Origin: Luteipulveratus mongoliensis | GTDB taxonomy: Bacteria > Actinomycetota > Actinomycetes > Actinomycetales > Dermatophilaceae | NCBI RefSeq assembly: GCF_001190945.1 | Contig: NZ_CP011112.1 | Location: 1,984,001-2,048,000 of the forward strand | Length of the DNA stretch: 64,000 bases | Direction: 5' to 3' | Shown here: positions 35,887 to 47,593 of the stretch, one piece after another | Position numbering within the stretch: the first letter of the stretch is position 1 | Layout of the letters: every line of letters begins with the position of its first letter | Made by a program: the position numbers and the translations under genes | The notes under the pieces: model-generated | What the model was told of the DNA's origin: nothing | The model's input: the letters and a program-made list of their open reading frames with translations, nothing else | Databases searched by the model: none

Positions 35887-36465
35887 CTACGCCTTATCGG
35901 CGGGGCGCGCCATGGCGAGGACATCGCCGACCAGGCGCTCGGCGTACGCCCGGTCGGTCGGTAGCCCGAACACCACGTGGTGGTAGAGCGGCGCGATGAC
36001 GTGGTCGAGCACCTGGTGCTCGGTCGGCGCGACCTCGCCGCGCTCGATGCCGCGCGCCAGCATGTCCTTCGCCTGCCCGCGGCGCTGCTCCCAGCACGGG
36101 CACGACTCGACAGCCTCGCGAGCGGACACCATCGCGCGCAGGTAGCGCGTGCGTTGTGGTCGAGTGATGTCGTCGACGATGATCTGCGCCCACTGCGTCA
36201 GGTCCCCGCTGATGGATCCGGTGTCCGGGGGCTCGTCGCCCTCGCGGGTGAGCGCCGCGACGGACACCTCCTCGAGCAAGGTGTCGATGTCGCCCCATCG
36301 GCGGTAGACGCTCGTGGGATTGACCTCGGCGCGCTGGGCGACCATCGGGATCGTGAGCCGATCCGGTCTGCCCTCGCCCATCAGCTGACCGACAGCGGTG
36401 TAGACCGCGTCGCGCACTCTCGCGCTGCGACCGCCTGGTCGTTGGGGGTGCTTGGCGGGGGACAT
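35887..36465 (-). CDS. TetR/AcrR-family repressor
   Basis: A 192-residue regulator with the TetR N-terminal helix-turn-helix (IPMVAQRAEVNPTSVYRRWGD, about 39-59) and a C-terminal ligand-binding region of the TetR_C type. It is divergent from an MFS transporter, the usual arrangement of a drug-efflux pump and its repressor. GATAAT at 36472-36477 on this strand lies 6 nt from the ATG, so the mRNA may be leaderless. Confidence 0.9.
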   Translation of the reverse strand: MSPAKHPQRPGGRSARVRDAVYTAVGQLMGEGRPDRLTIPMVAQRAEVNPTSVYRRWGDIDTLLEEVSVAALTREGDEPPDTGSISGDLTQWAQIIVDDITRPQRTRYLRAMVSAREAVESCPCWEQRRGQAKDMLARGIERGEVAPTEHQVLDHVIAPLYHHVVFGLPTDRAYAERLVGDVLAMARPADKA

Positions 36466-36491
36466 TGGCCCATTATCGCCACTCTCTTGGC

Positions 36492-36529
36492 TTTTGCGTC
36501 AAAGAGGCCTACTCTCCATTAACGCAAAA
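36492..36529. promoter_or_regulatory. Operator candidate between tetR and MFS gene
   Basis: TTTTGCGT (36492-36499) and ACGCAAAA (36522-36529) are inverted copies, part of TTGACGCAAAA (minus strand) and TTAACGCAAAA (plus strand), 22 bp apart. They lie in the 85-bp gap between divergent genes and overlap the TTGACG -35 of tetR. This is the best candidate for the repressor's binding site. Confidence 0.55.
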
Positions 36530-36550
36530 CATCTTGCTTTAAGGGGTGTC

Positions 36551-37780
36551 ATGTCCGTTCTTGTCCCGAGGCGCATCGCCTTCCCGCTGGCTGCGGTGAC
36601 GATGGCCAGCCTGCTGGCTGCAGCGGCCGCACCGTCGCCGCTCTATCCCGTCTATCAACAGCTGTGGGGCTTCTCGTCCCTGACGCTGACCCTGATCTTC
36701 GCGGTCTACGTCTTCGCTCTCCTCGCCGCTCTGCTCACCGTCGGCTCGGTGTCGGACCACGTCGGCCGTCGGCCGGTGGTCATCGGCGCTTTGCTCCTTC
36801 TGGCGGTGAGCATGGCGCTGTTCATCGTCGCCGACGGCGTCAGCGGTCTGCTCGTCGCTCGTGTCGTCCAAGGCCTGGCCACGGGCGCGGCGACCGGCAC
36901 GCTCAGCGCGATGATCGTCGACTTCCAGCCCTCTCAGCGCACCGGATCAACGGTCGCGAGCAGCGCGCCGACGCTCGGCCTGGCTGCAGGAGCAGTGCTC
37001 GCCGGTGCTCTGGTGCAGTACGCGTTCGCCCCCCGATACCTCGTGTACTGGGTGCTCCTCGTGCTCGATGTCGCCCTCGCGGCGGCCGTGTGGTTCCTCC
37101 CGGAGGCGACGGGCGAGCGGCGACTCTCTTGGCGGGCCGTCGCCGCATCGTTGAGGCCGAGCGCCGGCGTGCCACGTCCGCTGCGATCACTCTTCTTCTC
37201 CCAGGTTCCCGCACTCGCCTCCACCTGGGCGCTCGCGGGGCTGTACCTCTCGCTCGGCCCGTCCGTCGTCGGACACGAGCTGCACGTCGACAACCATCTG
37301 CTCGCCGGTGTCGTCCTTGCGGCCATGTTCGGTTCCGGTGCGGTCGGGTCCGCGTCCATGAACGCGCTCCCGGAGGCCGCGCGCAGGCCGACCGGCTACC
37401 TCACCCTTGGCGCCGGCGTCGTGCTCAGCGTGATCGGTGCCTTCGACGGGTCGCTGGTGGTCTACCTGGTGGCCTCCGCCATTGCCGGGTTCGGCTTCGG
37501 CGCGACGTTCCAGAACGCGATGGGCGCTATTGCCGTGGCGACCCCGCCGGCCGAGCGCGGGCAGGTGTTCGCGACGACGTTCGTGGTCAGCTACACCGCG
37601 TTCAGCGTGCCGGCCCTCGTCGCCGGTCTCGCGGTGCAGGAGTACGGCCTGCGGGACACGTTGCTGGGGTACGCCGTGCTGGAGATCGCGCTGGTCGTCA
37701 CCGCCTCAGGTGGGGACCGGGCGCGCCGCCGGGCCGAGTCGGGTGAGCTGGACGAGGCCCGCGCGCAGGAAGCCGGCTGA
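36551..37780 (+). CDS. MFS transporter, probable drug efflux
   Basis: A 409-residue major facilitator protein with 12 predicted helices. The motif between helices 2 and 3 reads GSVSDHVGRRPVVIG (about 59-73), and the antiporter-like GLAAGAVLAGALVQ lies in helix 5 (about 141-154). Start ATG 36551 with AAGGGG upstream; an upstream in-frame reading has no support. It is divergent from a TetR gene with paired repeats between. Substrate likely a toxic small molecule. Confidence 0.88.
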   Translation: MSVLVPRRIAFPLAAVTMASLLAAAAAPSPLYPVYQQLWGFSSLTLTLIFAVYVFALLAALLTVGSVSDHVGRRPVVIGALLLLAVSMALFIVADGVSGLLVARVVQGLATGAATGTLSAMIVDFQPSQRTGSTVASSAPTLGLAAGAVLAGALVQYAFAPRYLVYWVLLVLDVALAAAVWFLPEATGERRLSWRAVAASLRPSAGVPRPLRSLFFSQVPALASTWALAGLYLSLGPSVVGHELHVDNHLLAGVVLAAMFGSGAVGSASMNALPEAARRPTGYLTLGAGVVLSVIGAFDGSLVVYLVASAIAGFGFGATFQNAMGAIAVATPPAERGQVFATTFVVSYTAFSVPALVAGLAVQEYGLRDTLLGYAVLEIALVVTASGGDRARRRAESGELDEARAQEAG

Positions 37781-37846
37781 GCGGTCGCCGCCGATGCGGT
37801 CCGGAGTCGGTCGGTGTCGGGCCCGAACCGTAGGCTGGTGCGCAAT

Positions 37847-40348
<2,502 letters not shown>

Positions 40349-40371
40349 CGCTCTGACCTCATACGTCCCAA

Positions 40372-40399
40372 AAGTGTGTCGTGATATCGCGACACACTT
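40372..40399. terminator. Inverted repeat after pcrA
   Basis: AAGTGTGTCG (40372-40381) and CGACACACTT (40390-40399) are perfect arms around TGATATCG. The site lies 23 bp after the pcrA stop and 220 bp before the end of a convergent gene. No U-tract follows, so it could be a factor-dependent stop or a dyad binding site; the core resembles palindromic operators with a GATATC centre. Confidence 0.5.
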
Positions 40400-40566
40400 C
40401 GGCGGGTGCGTCGTCTCTACAGGTGGGAGCAGCGTTACCGGCTCGATGGTGACGCTCATGGTCTCCCGGGTCAGGGCGCTGTGGCCGCGATCTGACCCGG
40501 GATGACCGCCCGAGAGCGCTGCGACAAGCCGACCTGATCGATCCAGGACGGCTCGCAGAGGTACGA

Positions 40567-40603
40567 CCAAGGCCGCCTCCCCCAAAGGGAGAGACGGCCT
40601 TGG
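40567..40603 (-). terminator. Hairpin terminator of the M23 peptidase gene
   Basis: CCAAGGCCG with CGGCCTTGG, extended by CTC/GAG with a bulge, around CCCCAAAGGG. It lies 16 bp downstream of the leftward M23 gene's stop and lacks a clear T-run. The rest of the 40349-40618 gap has no recognisable gene. Confidence 0.65.
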
Positions 40604-40618
40604 TGAAAAGCGGGTGGA

Positions 40619-41470
40619 TCAGATCAGGCCGTGAGCACGCAACCAGGGTGCCGGGTTGGTGGGCTCGCCGTTGATGTGGATCTCCAGGTGCAGGTGCGGG
40701 CCCGTGGAGTTGCCGGTGTTGCCGGAGAATCCGAGGCGCTCCCCCGAGGCCAAGTGATCTCCGACGGACACGGTCGCGCGCGACATGTGGGCGTAGACAG
40801 CCTCCACGCCGTTGTCGAAGCGGATCTGGACCCGCAGGCCCATACCGCCGTAGAAGCCGACCGCCACGACCTGCGCGTCGTTCATCGCGCGCAGCGGCGT
40901 GCCGACCGGCGTCGCGAAGTCGTTGCCGAGGTGCATCCGGCCCCAGCGGTAGCCATAGCCCGACGTGTAGGTGCCGCCGATGAGCGGACGGACCCAGCCG
41001 CCGCCGACGGAGCTCTCAGGAGCGTCGTCCGTGGGCGCGTCGGTCTTGGCCGTAGCCGCGACCTTGGGCTCGGGTGTGTTGTAGCTCGACATCGTGCTGT
41101 CGGAGGCGGAGATCACTCCGAGTGCGGCCTTGCGGGCGGCGGCGTCCTTGGCGGTCTGCGCCCGGCCTGCGGCTGCAGCGCGCGACTTCGCCTTGGCGGC
41201 GGCGCTGGCGCGAGCCTTGGCCACGGCGGAGCGCGACGCGGCCGACGAGCGGGAGGCGGTCTGAGCGCCGTCCCGGGTCCACTGCGTGGTGTCCATCGCG
41301 CCGGCGGCCTGGTGGCTCGTCTTGGCCTCGGGAACCGAATCGGTAGCGAACGCCGTCCCAGCCGCGGCCACGGTCAGTGAGGCTGCCGCGAGGGCCGGGA
41401 GCGCCACGCGAGCACTCTGGAGGGGGGATACGGGGAGTGCACGGTGACGACCCTGATAACTCGGGGACAA
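40619..41470 (-). CDS. Secreted M23-family peptidase (LytM-like)
   Basis: A 283-residue exported protein. The signal peptide has a basic start (QGRHRALPVS) and hydrophobic core ending AAAGTAFA (about residue 42), followed by an Ala/Lys/Arg-rich region (70-125) that may be a coiled or wall-spanning segment. The M23 domain (about 160-280) has MHLGNDFATPVGTP (His and Asp ligands) and GPHLHLEIHIN (HxH). It should cleave peptidoglycan crosslinks. The start codon TTG at 41470 gives the usual actinobacterial GRHR-type signal; a later GTG would cut the signal peptide. Confidence 0.87.
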   Translation of the reverse strand: MSPSYQGRHRALPVSPLQSARVALPALAAASLTVAAAGTAFATDSVPEAKTSHQAAGAMDTTQWTRDGAQTASRSSAASRSAVAKARASAAAKAKSRAAAAGRAQTAKDAAARKAALGVISASDSTMSSYNTPEPKVAATAKTDAPTDDAPESSVGGGWVRPLIGGTYTSGYGYRWGRMHLGNDFATPVGTPLRAMNDAQVVAVGFYGGMGLRVQIRFDNGVEAVYAHMSRATVSVGDHLASGERLGFSGNTGNSTGPHLHLEIHINGEPTNPAPWLRAHGLI

Positions 41471-41517
41471 GACACACCAACTTCTGCAATCGGGGGAGAT
41501 AGCCGAGGGAACACTAA

Positions 41518-41538
41518 CGTGACCTGACCGTGACCTGA
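41518..41538. promoter_or_regulatory. Tandem CGTGACCTGA repeats upstream of the M23 gene
   Basis: CGTGACCTGA occurs at 41518-41527 and 41529-41538, an exact 10-bp repeat with 11-bp period, about one helical turn. It is 48 bp upstream of the M23 start. This spacing suits cooperative binding of a regulator on one DNA face. The interval 41471-41747 holds no gene. Confidence 0.45.
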
Positions 41539-41747
41539 AATCGGAACGCCCAAACTTGTGGAAAAAAAGTTCGGATCACGGGCAACCACAGCTGGATACA
41601 TCGCGTCCGCGCGGTCAAGTGCTACACGATGTGAGCCATGTCACAAGCGGAGAAATTACCGCGTTTCCTTCCTCGGCGGGGTGTAGAGGGCCGGCAACTT
41701 CTGGCGCCCCTGTGATGGCGGTCTCACGGCGGCGATACCCTCACCAT

Positions 41748-42155
41748 ATGAGTGCCGCCCCCCTGCGTGTCGTCGTTGCCAAACCCGGTCTCGACGGTCA
41801 TGACCGTGGTGCCAAGGTGGTGGCTCGCGCGCTGCGTGACGCCGGCATGGAGGTCATCTACACCGGCCTGCACCAGACTCCCGAGCAGATCGTCGAGGCG
41901 GCCATCCAGGAGGACGCCGACGCGGTGGGCCTCTCGGTCCTCTCCGGTGCGCACATGACCCAGTTCGCCAAGGTCACGGCTCTGCTCAAGGAGCGCGACG
42001 CGGCCGACATCGTCGTCTTCGGCGGCGGCATCATCCCGGAGGAAGACGTCCCTGAGCTGACCCAGATGGGTGTCGCCAAGGTCTTCACCCCGGGCGCCAC
42101 GACGATCGAGATCGTCGGCTGGGTGCGCGAGCACGTCGGCGTCGACGTCGCCTGA
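41748..42155 (+). CDS. Cobalamin-binding domain protein (methylmalonyl-CoA mutase C-terminal type)
   Basis: A 135-residue protein that is just the B12-binding domain of acyl-CoA mutases. The cobalt-coordinating DGHDRGAKVVARAL (residues 18-31, DxHxxG) is complete, as are GLSVLSGAHM (SxL) and FGGGIIPEEDV (GG). In actinobacteria such stand-alone subunits pair with a separate mutase large subunit (isobutyryl- or hydroxyisobutyryl-CoA type), which is not encoded in this window. ATG 41748 gives the exact domain start; sequence upstream lacks homology. Confidence 0.88.
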   Translation: MSAAPLRVVVAKPGLDGHDRGAKVVARALRDAGMEVIYTGLHQTPEQIVEAAIQEDADAVGLSVLSGAHMTQFAKVTALLKERDAADIVVFGGGIIPEEDVPELTQMGVAKVFTPGATTIEIVGWVREHVGVDVA

Positions 42156-42351
42156 CCCCACCGTTCGGCCACCTCGGCGACCACCTCACCTCCGACGCCT
42201 TGACATCAAGAGGGCGCCATCGGTCGCCCATGATCTGACCAGCAACAGGTCAAGACGGCGCAGCCACGGTTCCCACGACGGCGACGCGCCAGCAACGTGA
42301 GGAGGCGACCCCGCCGGACCGGCAGGGCACGTCCACTCGGAGGAACTACTC

Positions 42352-43332
42352 ATGTCTCACCTGCGCCCCCTGGCAGGCCTCACCGGCATCGTCGCGGCTG
42401 CAGCACTCGCCTTCCCCAGCGCGGCTGATGCGACGACGAGCACCGCATCGCTGGCCGGACCCGACATCCCGGTGACGGCGACCAAGGCTCATCTGGATGC
42501 GCTGCAAGGCATCGCCGACCAGAACAACGGCACTCGCGCGACAGGCACGCCGGGCTACCAGGCGTCCGTCGACTACGTGAAGGGCAAGCTCGACGCGGCC
42601 GGTTTCCAGACCACCGTGCAGGAGTTCGACACCCCCTACGGGAAGTCGTCCAACGTGATCGCCGACTGGCCGGGTGGGACGAGCGGCAAGGTCGTGATGT
42701 TCGGGTCGCACCTGGACAGCGTCGAGGCGGGCCCCGGCATCAACGACAACGGCAGCGGCAGCGCAGGCGTTCTCGAGACCGCGCTCACCTACGCCGCGTC
42801 GGGTGAGAAGCCAACGAACACAGTGCGATTCGCGTTCTGGGGTGCCGAGGAGCAGGGACTGTACGGCTCCTCGCACTACGTGGACTCGCTCAGCAGCGAG
42901 GACAAGAGCGCGATCGCCAGCTATGCGAACTTCGACATGATCGGCTCGCAGAACCCGGGCTACTTCGTCTACGACGACAACGCCAACGGCAACGGCGTAC
43001 GAGACGACCTCACGGCCCACTACGACGAGGTCGGCATCAAGTGGGAGTACACCGACCCGCAGGGCCGTAGCGACCACGCTGCCTTCATCGATGCGGGCAT
43101 CCCGACCGGCGGCATCTACAGCGGCGGCGAGGAGACCAAGTCGCAGGAGCAGGCCGACAAGTGGGGCGGCACGGCAGGCGAGGAGTTCGACGCCTGCTAC
43201 CACCAGGCGTGCGACACGGCCGACAAGATCGACGTCGACGCGCTCGACAAGAACACCGACACCATCGGCGCGCTGGTGTGGTCGTACGCCGGCAAGGACC
43301 TCGGCTCGATCAATCTGCCGAACGCCGCCTGA
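42352..43332 (+). CDS. Secreted M28-family zinc aminopeptidase
   Basis: A 326-residue exported peptidase with a signal peptide ending near ASA/ADA (about 25-28). The two-zinc site is complete: GSHLDSV, GINDNGSGS, WGAEEQG, NFDMIGS and CYHQACDT, as in Streptomyces griseus aminopeptidase. It should remove N-terminal residues from extracellular peptides. GGAGGAA precedes the ATG with 6-nt spacing. TTGACA at 42200-42205 and a TGACC/GGTCA dyad at 42236-42252 lie in the 196-bp upstream gap. Confidence 0.92.
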   Translation: MSHLRPLAGLTGIVAAAALAFPSAADATTSTASLAGPDIPVTATKAHLDALQGIADQNNGTRATGTPGYQASVDYVKGKLDAAGFQTTVQEFDTPYGKSSNVIADWPGGTSGKVVMFGSHLDSVEAGPGINDNGSGSAGVLETALTYAASGEKPTNTVRFAFWGAEEQGLYGSSHYVDSLSSEDKSAIASYANFDMIGSQNPGYFVYDDNANGNGVRDDLTAHYDEVGIKWEYTDPQGRSDHAAFIDAGIPTGGIYSGGEETKSQEQADKWGGTAGEEFDACYHQACDTADKIDVDALDKNTDTIGALVWSYAGKDLGSINLPNAA

Positions 43333-43366
43333 GACCCGCTGGCACCAGGCCGGCACCAGGCGTACG

Positions 43367-43400
43367 CCTCACGTGAGCTTGTGACCCCGCTCACGTGAGG
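43367..43400. terminator. Double CTCACGTGAG palindrome
   Basis: CCTCACGTGAGC (43367-43378) and GCTCACGTGAGG (43389-43400) form a perfect 12-bp stem around 10 nt. Each arm is itself a 10-bp palindrome, and their centres are exactly 22 bp apart. It can serve as terminator of the M28 gene or as a pair of operators upstream of sucC. Confidence 0.6.
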
Positions 43401-43518
43401 TTGCCCGGGTGCCGCGCGCCCGGCGTACGGGTGTAGAACCGTCGTGGGCGTCGCCTCGTCACCCGAGGGATACGCTCGCTCACGACGATCCCTTCAATGA
43501 CGATGGAGCAGAATCCCC

Positions 43519-44694
43519 GTGGATCTTTTCGAGTACCAAGCGCGCGATGTCTTCGAGGCGCACGGTGTCCCGGTGCTGGCGGGCAAGACCGCCACCACGC
43601 CGGCTGATGCCAAGGCCGCGGCTGAGGAGATCGGCGCCAAGTCGGGCGGGGTCACCGTCGTCAAGGCGCAGGTCAAGACCGGTGGACGTGGCAAGGCCGG
43701 TGGCGTCAAGGTCGCCAAGACAGCCGACGAGGCGGAGACCTACGCCGGCGAGATCCTCGGCATGGACATCAAGGGCCACACCGTCGGCACCGTGATGATC
43801 GCCCAGGGCGCCAAGATCGCCGAGGAGTACTACTTCTCGATCCTGCTGGACCGGGCCGAGCGTCGCTACCTCGCGATGTGCTCCAAGGAGGGCGGCGTCG
43901 ACATCGAGACGCTGGCCGTCGAGCGCCCTGAGGCGCTGGCTCGCGTCGCGGTCGACCCCAACGTGGGCGTCGATGAGGCGAAGGCCAAGGAGATCGTCGA
44001 GACCGCCGGCTTCGACGCCGAGACCGGCGCCAAGATCGTGCCCGTCCTGAGCAAGCTCTGGGACGTCTACGCCGGCGAGGACGCGACGCTCGTCGAGGTC
44101 AACCCGCTGGTCAAGACCGAGGACGGCGAGATCATCGCCCTCGACGGCAAGGTCACGCTGGACGAGAACGCCGACTTCCGTCAGCCGGCCCACGAGGCGC
44201 TGGAGGACAAGGCCGCGGCCGACCCGCTGGAGGCCAAGGCGAAGGCCAAGAACCTCAACTACGTCAAGCTCGACGGTCAGGTCGGCATCATCGGCAACGG
44301 CGCGGGTCTGGTCATGTCGACCCTGGACGTTGTCGCGTACGCCGGTGAGGAGCACGGCGGCGTGAAGCCGGCCAACTTCCTCGACATCGGTGGTGGCGCC
44401 AACGCGCAGGTGATGGCCGACGGGCTCGATGTGATCCTGAACGACGAGCAGGTCAAGGCCGTCTTCGTCAACGTCTTCGGTGGCATCACCGCGTGCGACG
44501 AGGTCGCCAACGGCATCAAGGGCGCCCTGGAGATCCTCGGCGACAACGCGACCAAGCCGCTGGTCGTCCGCCTCGACGGCAACAACGTGGAGCAGGGCCG
44601 CGCCATCCTCAACGAGCTGAACCACCCGCTCGTGACCCAGGTCGACACGATGGACGGCGCCGCGGCCAAGGCCGCTGAGCTCGCTTCCAAGTGA
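43519..44694 (+). CDS. sucC: Succinyl-CoA synthetase, beta subunit
   Basis: A 391-residue ATP-grasp subunit. It opens with the canonical [20 protein letters not shown], has the lysine loop [17 protein letters not shown] (about 53-69) and the C-terminal [16 protein letters not shown] (about 317-332). It forms the alpha2beta2 or alpha-beta TCA enzyme that converts succinyl-CoA to succinate with NTP formation. GTG 43519 is preceded by GGAG with about 10-nt spacing. sucD follows after 37 bp, forming an operon. Confidence 0.97.
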   Translation: MDLFEYQARDVFEAHGVPVLAGKTATTPADAKAAAEEIGAKSGGVTVVKAQVKTGGRGKAGGVKVAKTADEAETYAGEILGMDIKGHTVGTVMIAQGAKIAEEYYFSILLDRAERRYLAMCSKEGGVDIETLAVERPEALARVAVDPNVGVDEAKAKEIVETAGFDAETGAKIVPVLSKLWDVYAGEDATLVEVNPLVKTEDGEIIALDGKVTLDENADFRQPAHEALEDKAAADPLEAKAKAKNLNYVKLDGQVGIIGNGAGLVMSTLDVVAYAGEEHGGVKPANFLDIGGGANAQVMADGLDVILNDEQVKAVFVNVFGGITACDEVANGIKGALEILGDNATKPLVVRLDGNNVEQGRAILNELNHPLVTQVDTMDGAAAKAAELASK

Positions 44695-44731
44695 CCCGCT
44701 GCCAGCTGACCAACTGAAGGAATCCCTAGCA

Positions 44732-45619
44732 ATGTCAATCTTTTTGAACGCTGACAGCAAGATCATCGTGCAGGGCATGACCGGCGGCATGGGCTCCAAG
44801 CACACCGCCCTCATGATCGACGCCGGCTCCAACATCGTGGGCGGCGTCAACTCCCGCAAGGCCGGTACCACCGCCGAGATCGGCGGCAAGGAGCTCCCGG
44901 TCTACGGCACCGTCAAGGAGGCGATGGAGGCGACCGGCGCGAACGTGTCCGTGGCCTTCGTGCCGCCGAAGTTCGCCAAGGACGCCGCGATCGAGGCCAT
45001 CGACGCCGAGATCCCGCTGCTGGTCGTCATCACCGAGGGCATCCCGGTGAAGGACTCCGCCGAGTTCTACAACTACTCGATCGGCAAGAAGACGCGGATC
45101 ATCGGGCCCAACTGCCCCGGCGTCATCACGCCGGAGGAGTCGCTGGCCGGCATCACGCCGCACACCATCGCGGGCAAGGGTCCCATCGGCCTGGTCTCCA
45201 AGTCGGGCACGCTGACCTACCAGATGATGTACGAGCTGCGGGACTACGGCTTCACCACCGCCATCGGCATCGGCGGCGACCCGATCATCGGCACCACGCA
45301 CATCGACGCGCTCGAGGCGTTCGAGGCCGACCCCGACACCAAGGCGATCGTGATGATCGGCGAGATCGGTGGTGACGCCGAGGAGCGGGCGGCGGCGTAC
45401 ATCAAGGAGCACGTCACCAAGCCGGTCGTCGGTTACGTTGCCGGTTTCACCGCGCCCGAGGGCAAGACGATGGGTCACGCGGGCGCGATCGTGTCGGGCT
45501 CCTCCGGCACCGCCGCGGCCAAGAAGGAGGCCCTCGAGGCCGCCGGCGTCAAGGTCGGCAAGACGCCGTCCGAGACCGCCGAGCTGATGCGCGAGATCCT
45601 GAAGGAGCTCGGCGCCTAG
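44732..45619 (+). CDS. sucD: Succinyl-CoA synthetase, alpha subunit
   Basis: A 295-residue subunit. CoA-binding fold with [13 protein letters not shown] (about 11-23) and the active-site histidine in [14 protein letters not shown] (His249), which is phosphorylated during catalysis. [19 protein letters not shown] (about 178-196) is typical. Shine-Dalgarno AAGGA precedes the ATG. A 17-bp perfect hairpin terminator follows, so sucC-sucD form a unit ending here. Confidence 0.97.
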   Translation: MSIFLNADSKIIVQGMTGGMGSKHTALMIDAGSNIVGGVNSRKAGTTAEIGGKELPVYGTVKEAMEATGANVSVAFVPPKFAKDAAIEAIDAEIPLLVVITEGIPVKDSAEFYNYSIGKKTRIIGPNCPGVITPEESLAGITPHTIAGKGPIGLVSKSGTLTYQMMYELRDYGFTTAIGIGGDPIIGTTHIDALEAFEADPDTKAIVMIGEIGGDAEERAAAYIKEHVTKPVVGYVAGFTAPEGKTMGHAGAIVSGSSGTAAAKKEALEAAGVKVGKTPSETAELMREILKELGA

Positions 45620-45640
45620 CTCACCCCAGCACAGTCGTTC

Positions 45641-45678
45641 GACGGCCGGTCACCTCTCCCCAGAGGTGACCGGCCGTC
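45641..45678 (+). terminator. Terminator of sucCD
   Basis: A 17-bp perfect GC-rich stem (45641-45657 with 45662-45678) with a CCCC loop, 22 bp after sucD. The following sequence, GTCCGTTCCGT, is only mildly T-rich. Confidence 0.82.
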
Positions 45679-45760
45679 GTCCGTTCCGTCGGGTCGATCG
45701 GGCCGGTTGCGGCGCGGCTCCACGGGATTCGGGACCGGAGCGGACACCATGGGCGGTGTT

Positions 45761-47059
45761 ATGAGCGCCGACCCGACTCAGGAATCGATCCAAGCCGAGG
45801 AACCGACCGAAGCGCGGCCCGAGGGGAAGGCCCGAGGCGCTGTGAGTCTGATCGAGCGCACTCGCCAGATCGTCCCGTCTGCCCCCGATGTCGAACGCCC
45901 GGCGCAGCTGCTCGGCGTGGGCGCCGGATATGGCGCGGTCGGCGCGCTCGCGCTGGCGCTCATCCTGATCGTGCCCTCCATGGTGGCCTGGCTCGCCGAC
46001 GCGCAGAGCACGGTGGGCGCGTTCGATGCCTTGAGCTTTGCCGCGGACGGCTGGGTGCTGGCCCATCGTGGCTCGCTCGGCGTTCCCACCGACGGTGTGT
46101 CCGTCGTCGCGCCACCTCTACTGCTCACGGCCGCAGCCGTTCTCCTGGCGAGGCTGGCCGCGACCGCAGCTCTTGCCTCCCTGACCGACAAGACCAAAGG
46201 ACTGTGGCGGCACGTGGCGCTGGCCTTCGTCGGTGGCTATGCCGCGACGGGTGTGCTCCTGGCGCTGGTCGGCTGGATCGGCCCCGCGCGCCCCAACCCG
46301 TTCATGGTGGTCCCGGGCGCCATGGTGGTCGGAGCGATCGGCATGGGCTGGGCGCTCTGGCGAGATCACAGGGGCGGGGACAAGTACGCCTCCGAGCTGA
46401 TCGACGCCTGGGGCCGACGACTTCCCGCTGTTCTGGTCCGGGCGTTGCGGCCGGCTCTCGTCGGTGCCGGTGTGCAGCTGGCGATCGGCCTGCTGCTCGT
46501 GCTCGTGGCCATTGCGACTTCGTGGGGCCGCGTCAGCCAGATCGACTCCGAGCTCGGTGCGGGTGTGATCGGCACCACCGTGCTCACCCTCGGCCAGCTG
46601 CTCGCCCTACCCAACCTCGCGGCGTACGGCATGACCTGGCTGGGCGGCGCGAGCATCCACATCGGCTCGGTCTCGCTGGGCCACGCCGCGGTGACGCCCG
46701 GCATCCTGCCGATGGTGCCGGTCCTCGGCGCTGTTCCCGAGGCCGGCGCCGGCCCGTGGTGGGCGCCGTTCGTGCCGGTCGTTCCGGTGCTGGTCGGCGG
46801 CTTCATCGGGTGGTACACGTTGCGTGGTCTCACCGTGCTGGCGTCGTTGCGTTCCAAGGTGCAGACATCCGCGTGCGCGGCTGCCCTGGGCGGGCTGATC
46901 GTGCTCGTGCTGGCGTACGCCGGCAGCATGGGCGTCTCGGGTGGGGACCTGGGCTATGTCGGCCCATCGCTGATGGCGGTGCCGCTGCTGCTGGTCGAGC
47001 TGGCCGTCGGTGCTGTGGTGACTGCGACCGTGCTGCACTACTGGCGCACGCTGCGCTGA
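45761..47059 (+). CDS. DUF6350 (PerM-like) polytopic membrane protein
   Basis: A 432-residue membrane protein with a 45-residue polar N-terminus and about nine to ten helices. Its length, topology and location between sucCD and purN match the actinobacterial DUF6350 family, whose mycobacterial member PerM contributes to cell division and magnesium-dependent persistence. I chose ATG 45761; an earlier in-frame start at 45707 adds 18 residues within the terminator-proximal region. Function here is inferred from family. Confidence 0.82.
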   Translation: MSADPTQESIQAEEPTEARPEGKARGAVSLIERTRQIVPSAPDVERPAQLLGVGAGYGAVGALALALILIVPSMVAWLADAQSTVGAFDALSFAADGWVLAHRGSLGVPTDGVSVVAPPLLLTAAAVLLARLAATAALASLTDKTKGLWRHVALAFVGGYAATGVLLALVGWIGPARPNPFMVVPGAMVVGAIGMGWALWRDHRGGDKYASELIDAWGRRLPAVLVRALRPALVGAGVQLAIGLLLVLVAIATSWGRVSQIDSELGAGVIGTTVLTLGQLLALPNLAAYGMTWLGGASIHIGSVSLGHAAVTPGILPMVPVLGAVPEAGAGPWWAPFVPVVPVLVGGFIGWYTLRGLTVLASLRSKVQTSACAAALGGLIVLVLAYAGSMGVSGGDLGYVGPSLMAVPLLLVELAVGAVVTATVLHYWRTLR

Positions 47060-47091
47060 GGCGGCGTGGACCGGGACGCGGAACTGACGGG

Positions 47092-47487
47092 TCAGGACTC
47101 CTGCAGGAAGCGGTGCAAGAAGTCCGAGCTCTCCCCGAACTGAGTGCGGCACGCCGACTCCGCCGCATGGGTGTTGGCTCCGGCGAGGCAGTCCTGGTAG
47201 TCGCGCGTGGACCCGTAGAACGCGTACGGGATGGCGACCATGACCGTGAGCATCACCGTCAGGGCCAGCCCGATTCCGCTCCAGACCCGCATCGCTCGCG
47301 GCGCCCCGGCGGTGCCGAGTGCCTGCAGGCAGCGGACCGACTCCCACACCGCAAAAGCCAACGGCACCAAAGCAACCAGGTTGTAGGGCATCGGCATCAG
47401 CGATGCCATGAACCCGAGGAACAGGTAGAACGCAGCACGGCGCGAGTGCACAGCACCAGGTGGCAGCACCCGCTTCTCGTCGGCCAC
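47092..47487 (-). CDS. Small membrane protein, unknown
   Basis: A 131-residue protein with two to three hydrophobic segments (about 20-50 and 68-88) and an Ala/Glu-rich C-terminus containing two cysteines (DCLAGAN..ACRTQ) that could form a disulfide outside the cell. It is flanked by convergent DUF6350 and divergent purN. Start ATG 47487 has GAGAG upstream. No family recognised. Confidence 0.68.
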   Translation of the reverse strand: MADEKRVLPPGAVHSRRAAFYLFLGFMASLMPMPYNLVALVPLAFAVWESVRCLQALGTAGAPRAMRVWSGIGLALTVMLTVMVAIPYAFYGSTRDYQDCLAGANTHAAESACRTQFGESSDFLHRFLQES

Positions 47488-47593
47488 ATCTCTCCTTGAG
47501 GTTGGGCACTCATCCTCTCCCAGAGTGTCGGTGCACGGTGCGTTGGGGGTGGGAGCAGACTCGGCCCGTGCACCTGCGGGCCTTGCGGGTCGG

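Noticed and set aside
41471-41747. c-di-AMP (ydaO) riboswitch upstream of the M23 gene
   Set aside because: The position is typical for that riboswitch, but none of its conserved segments (for example a GGGGA/GGGTGAATC-type core) could be found.
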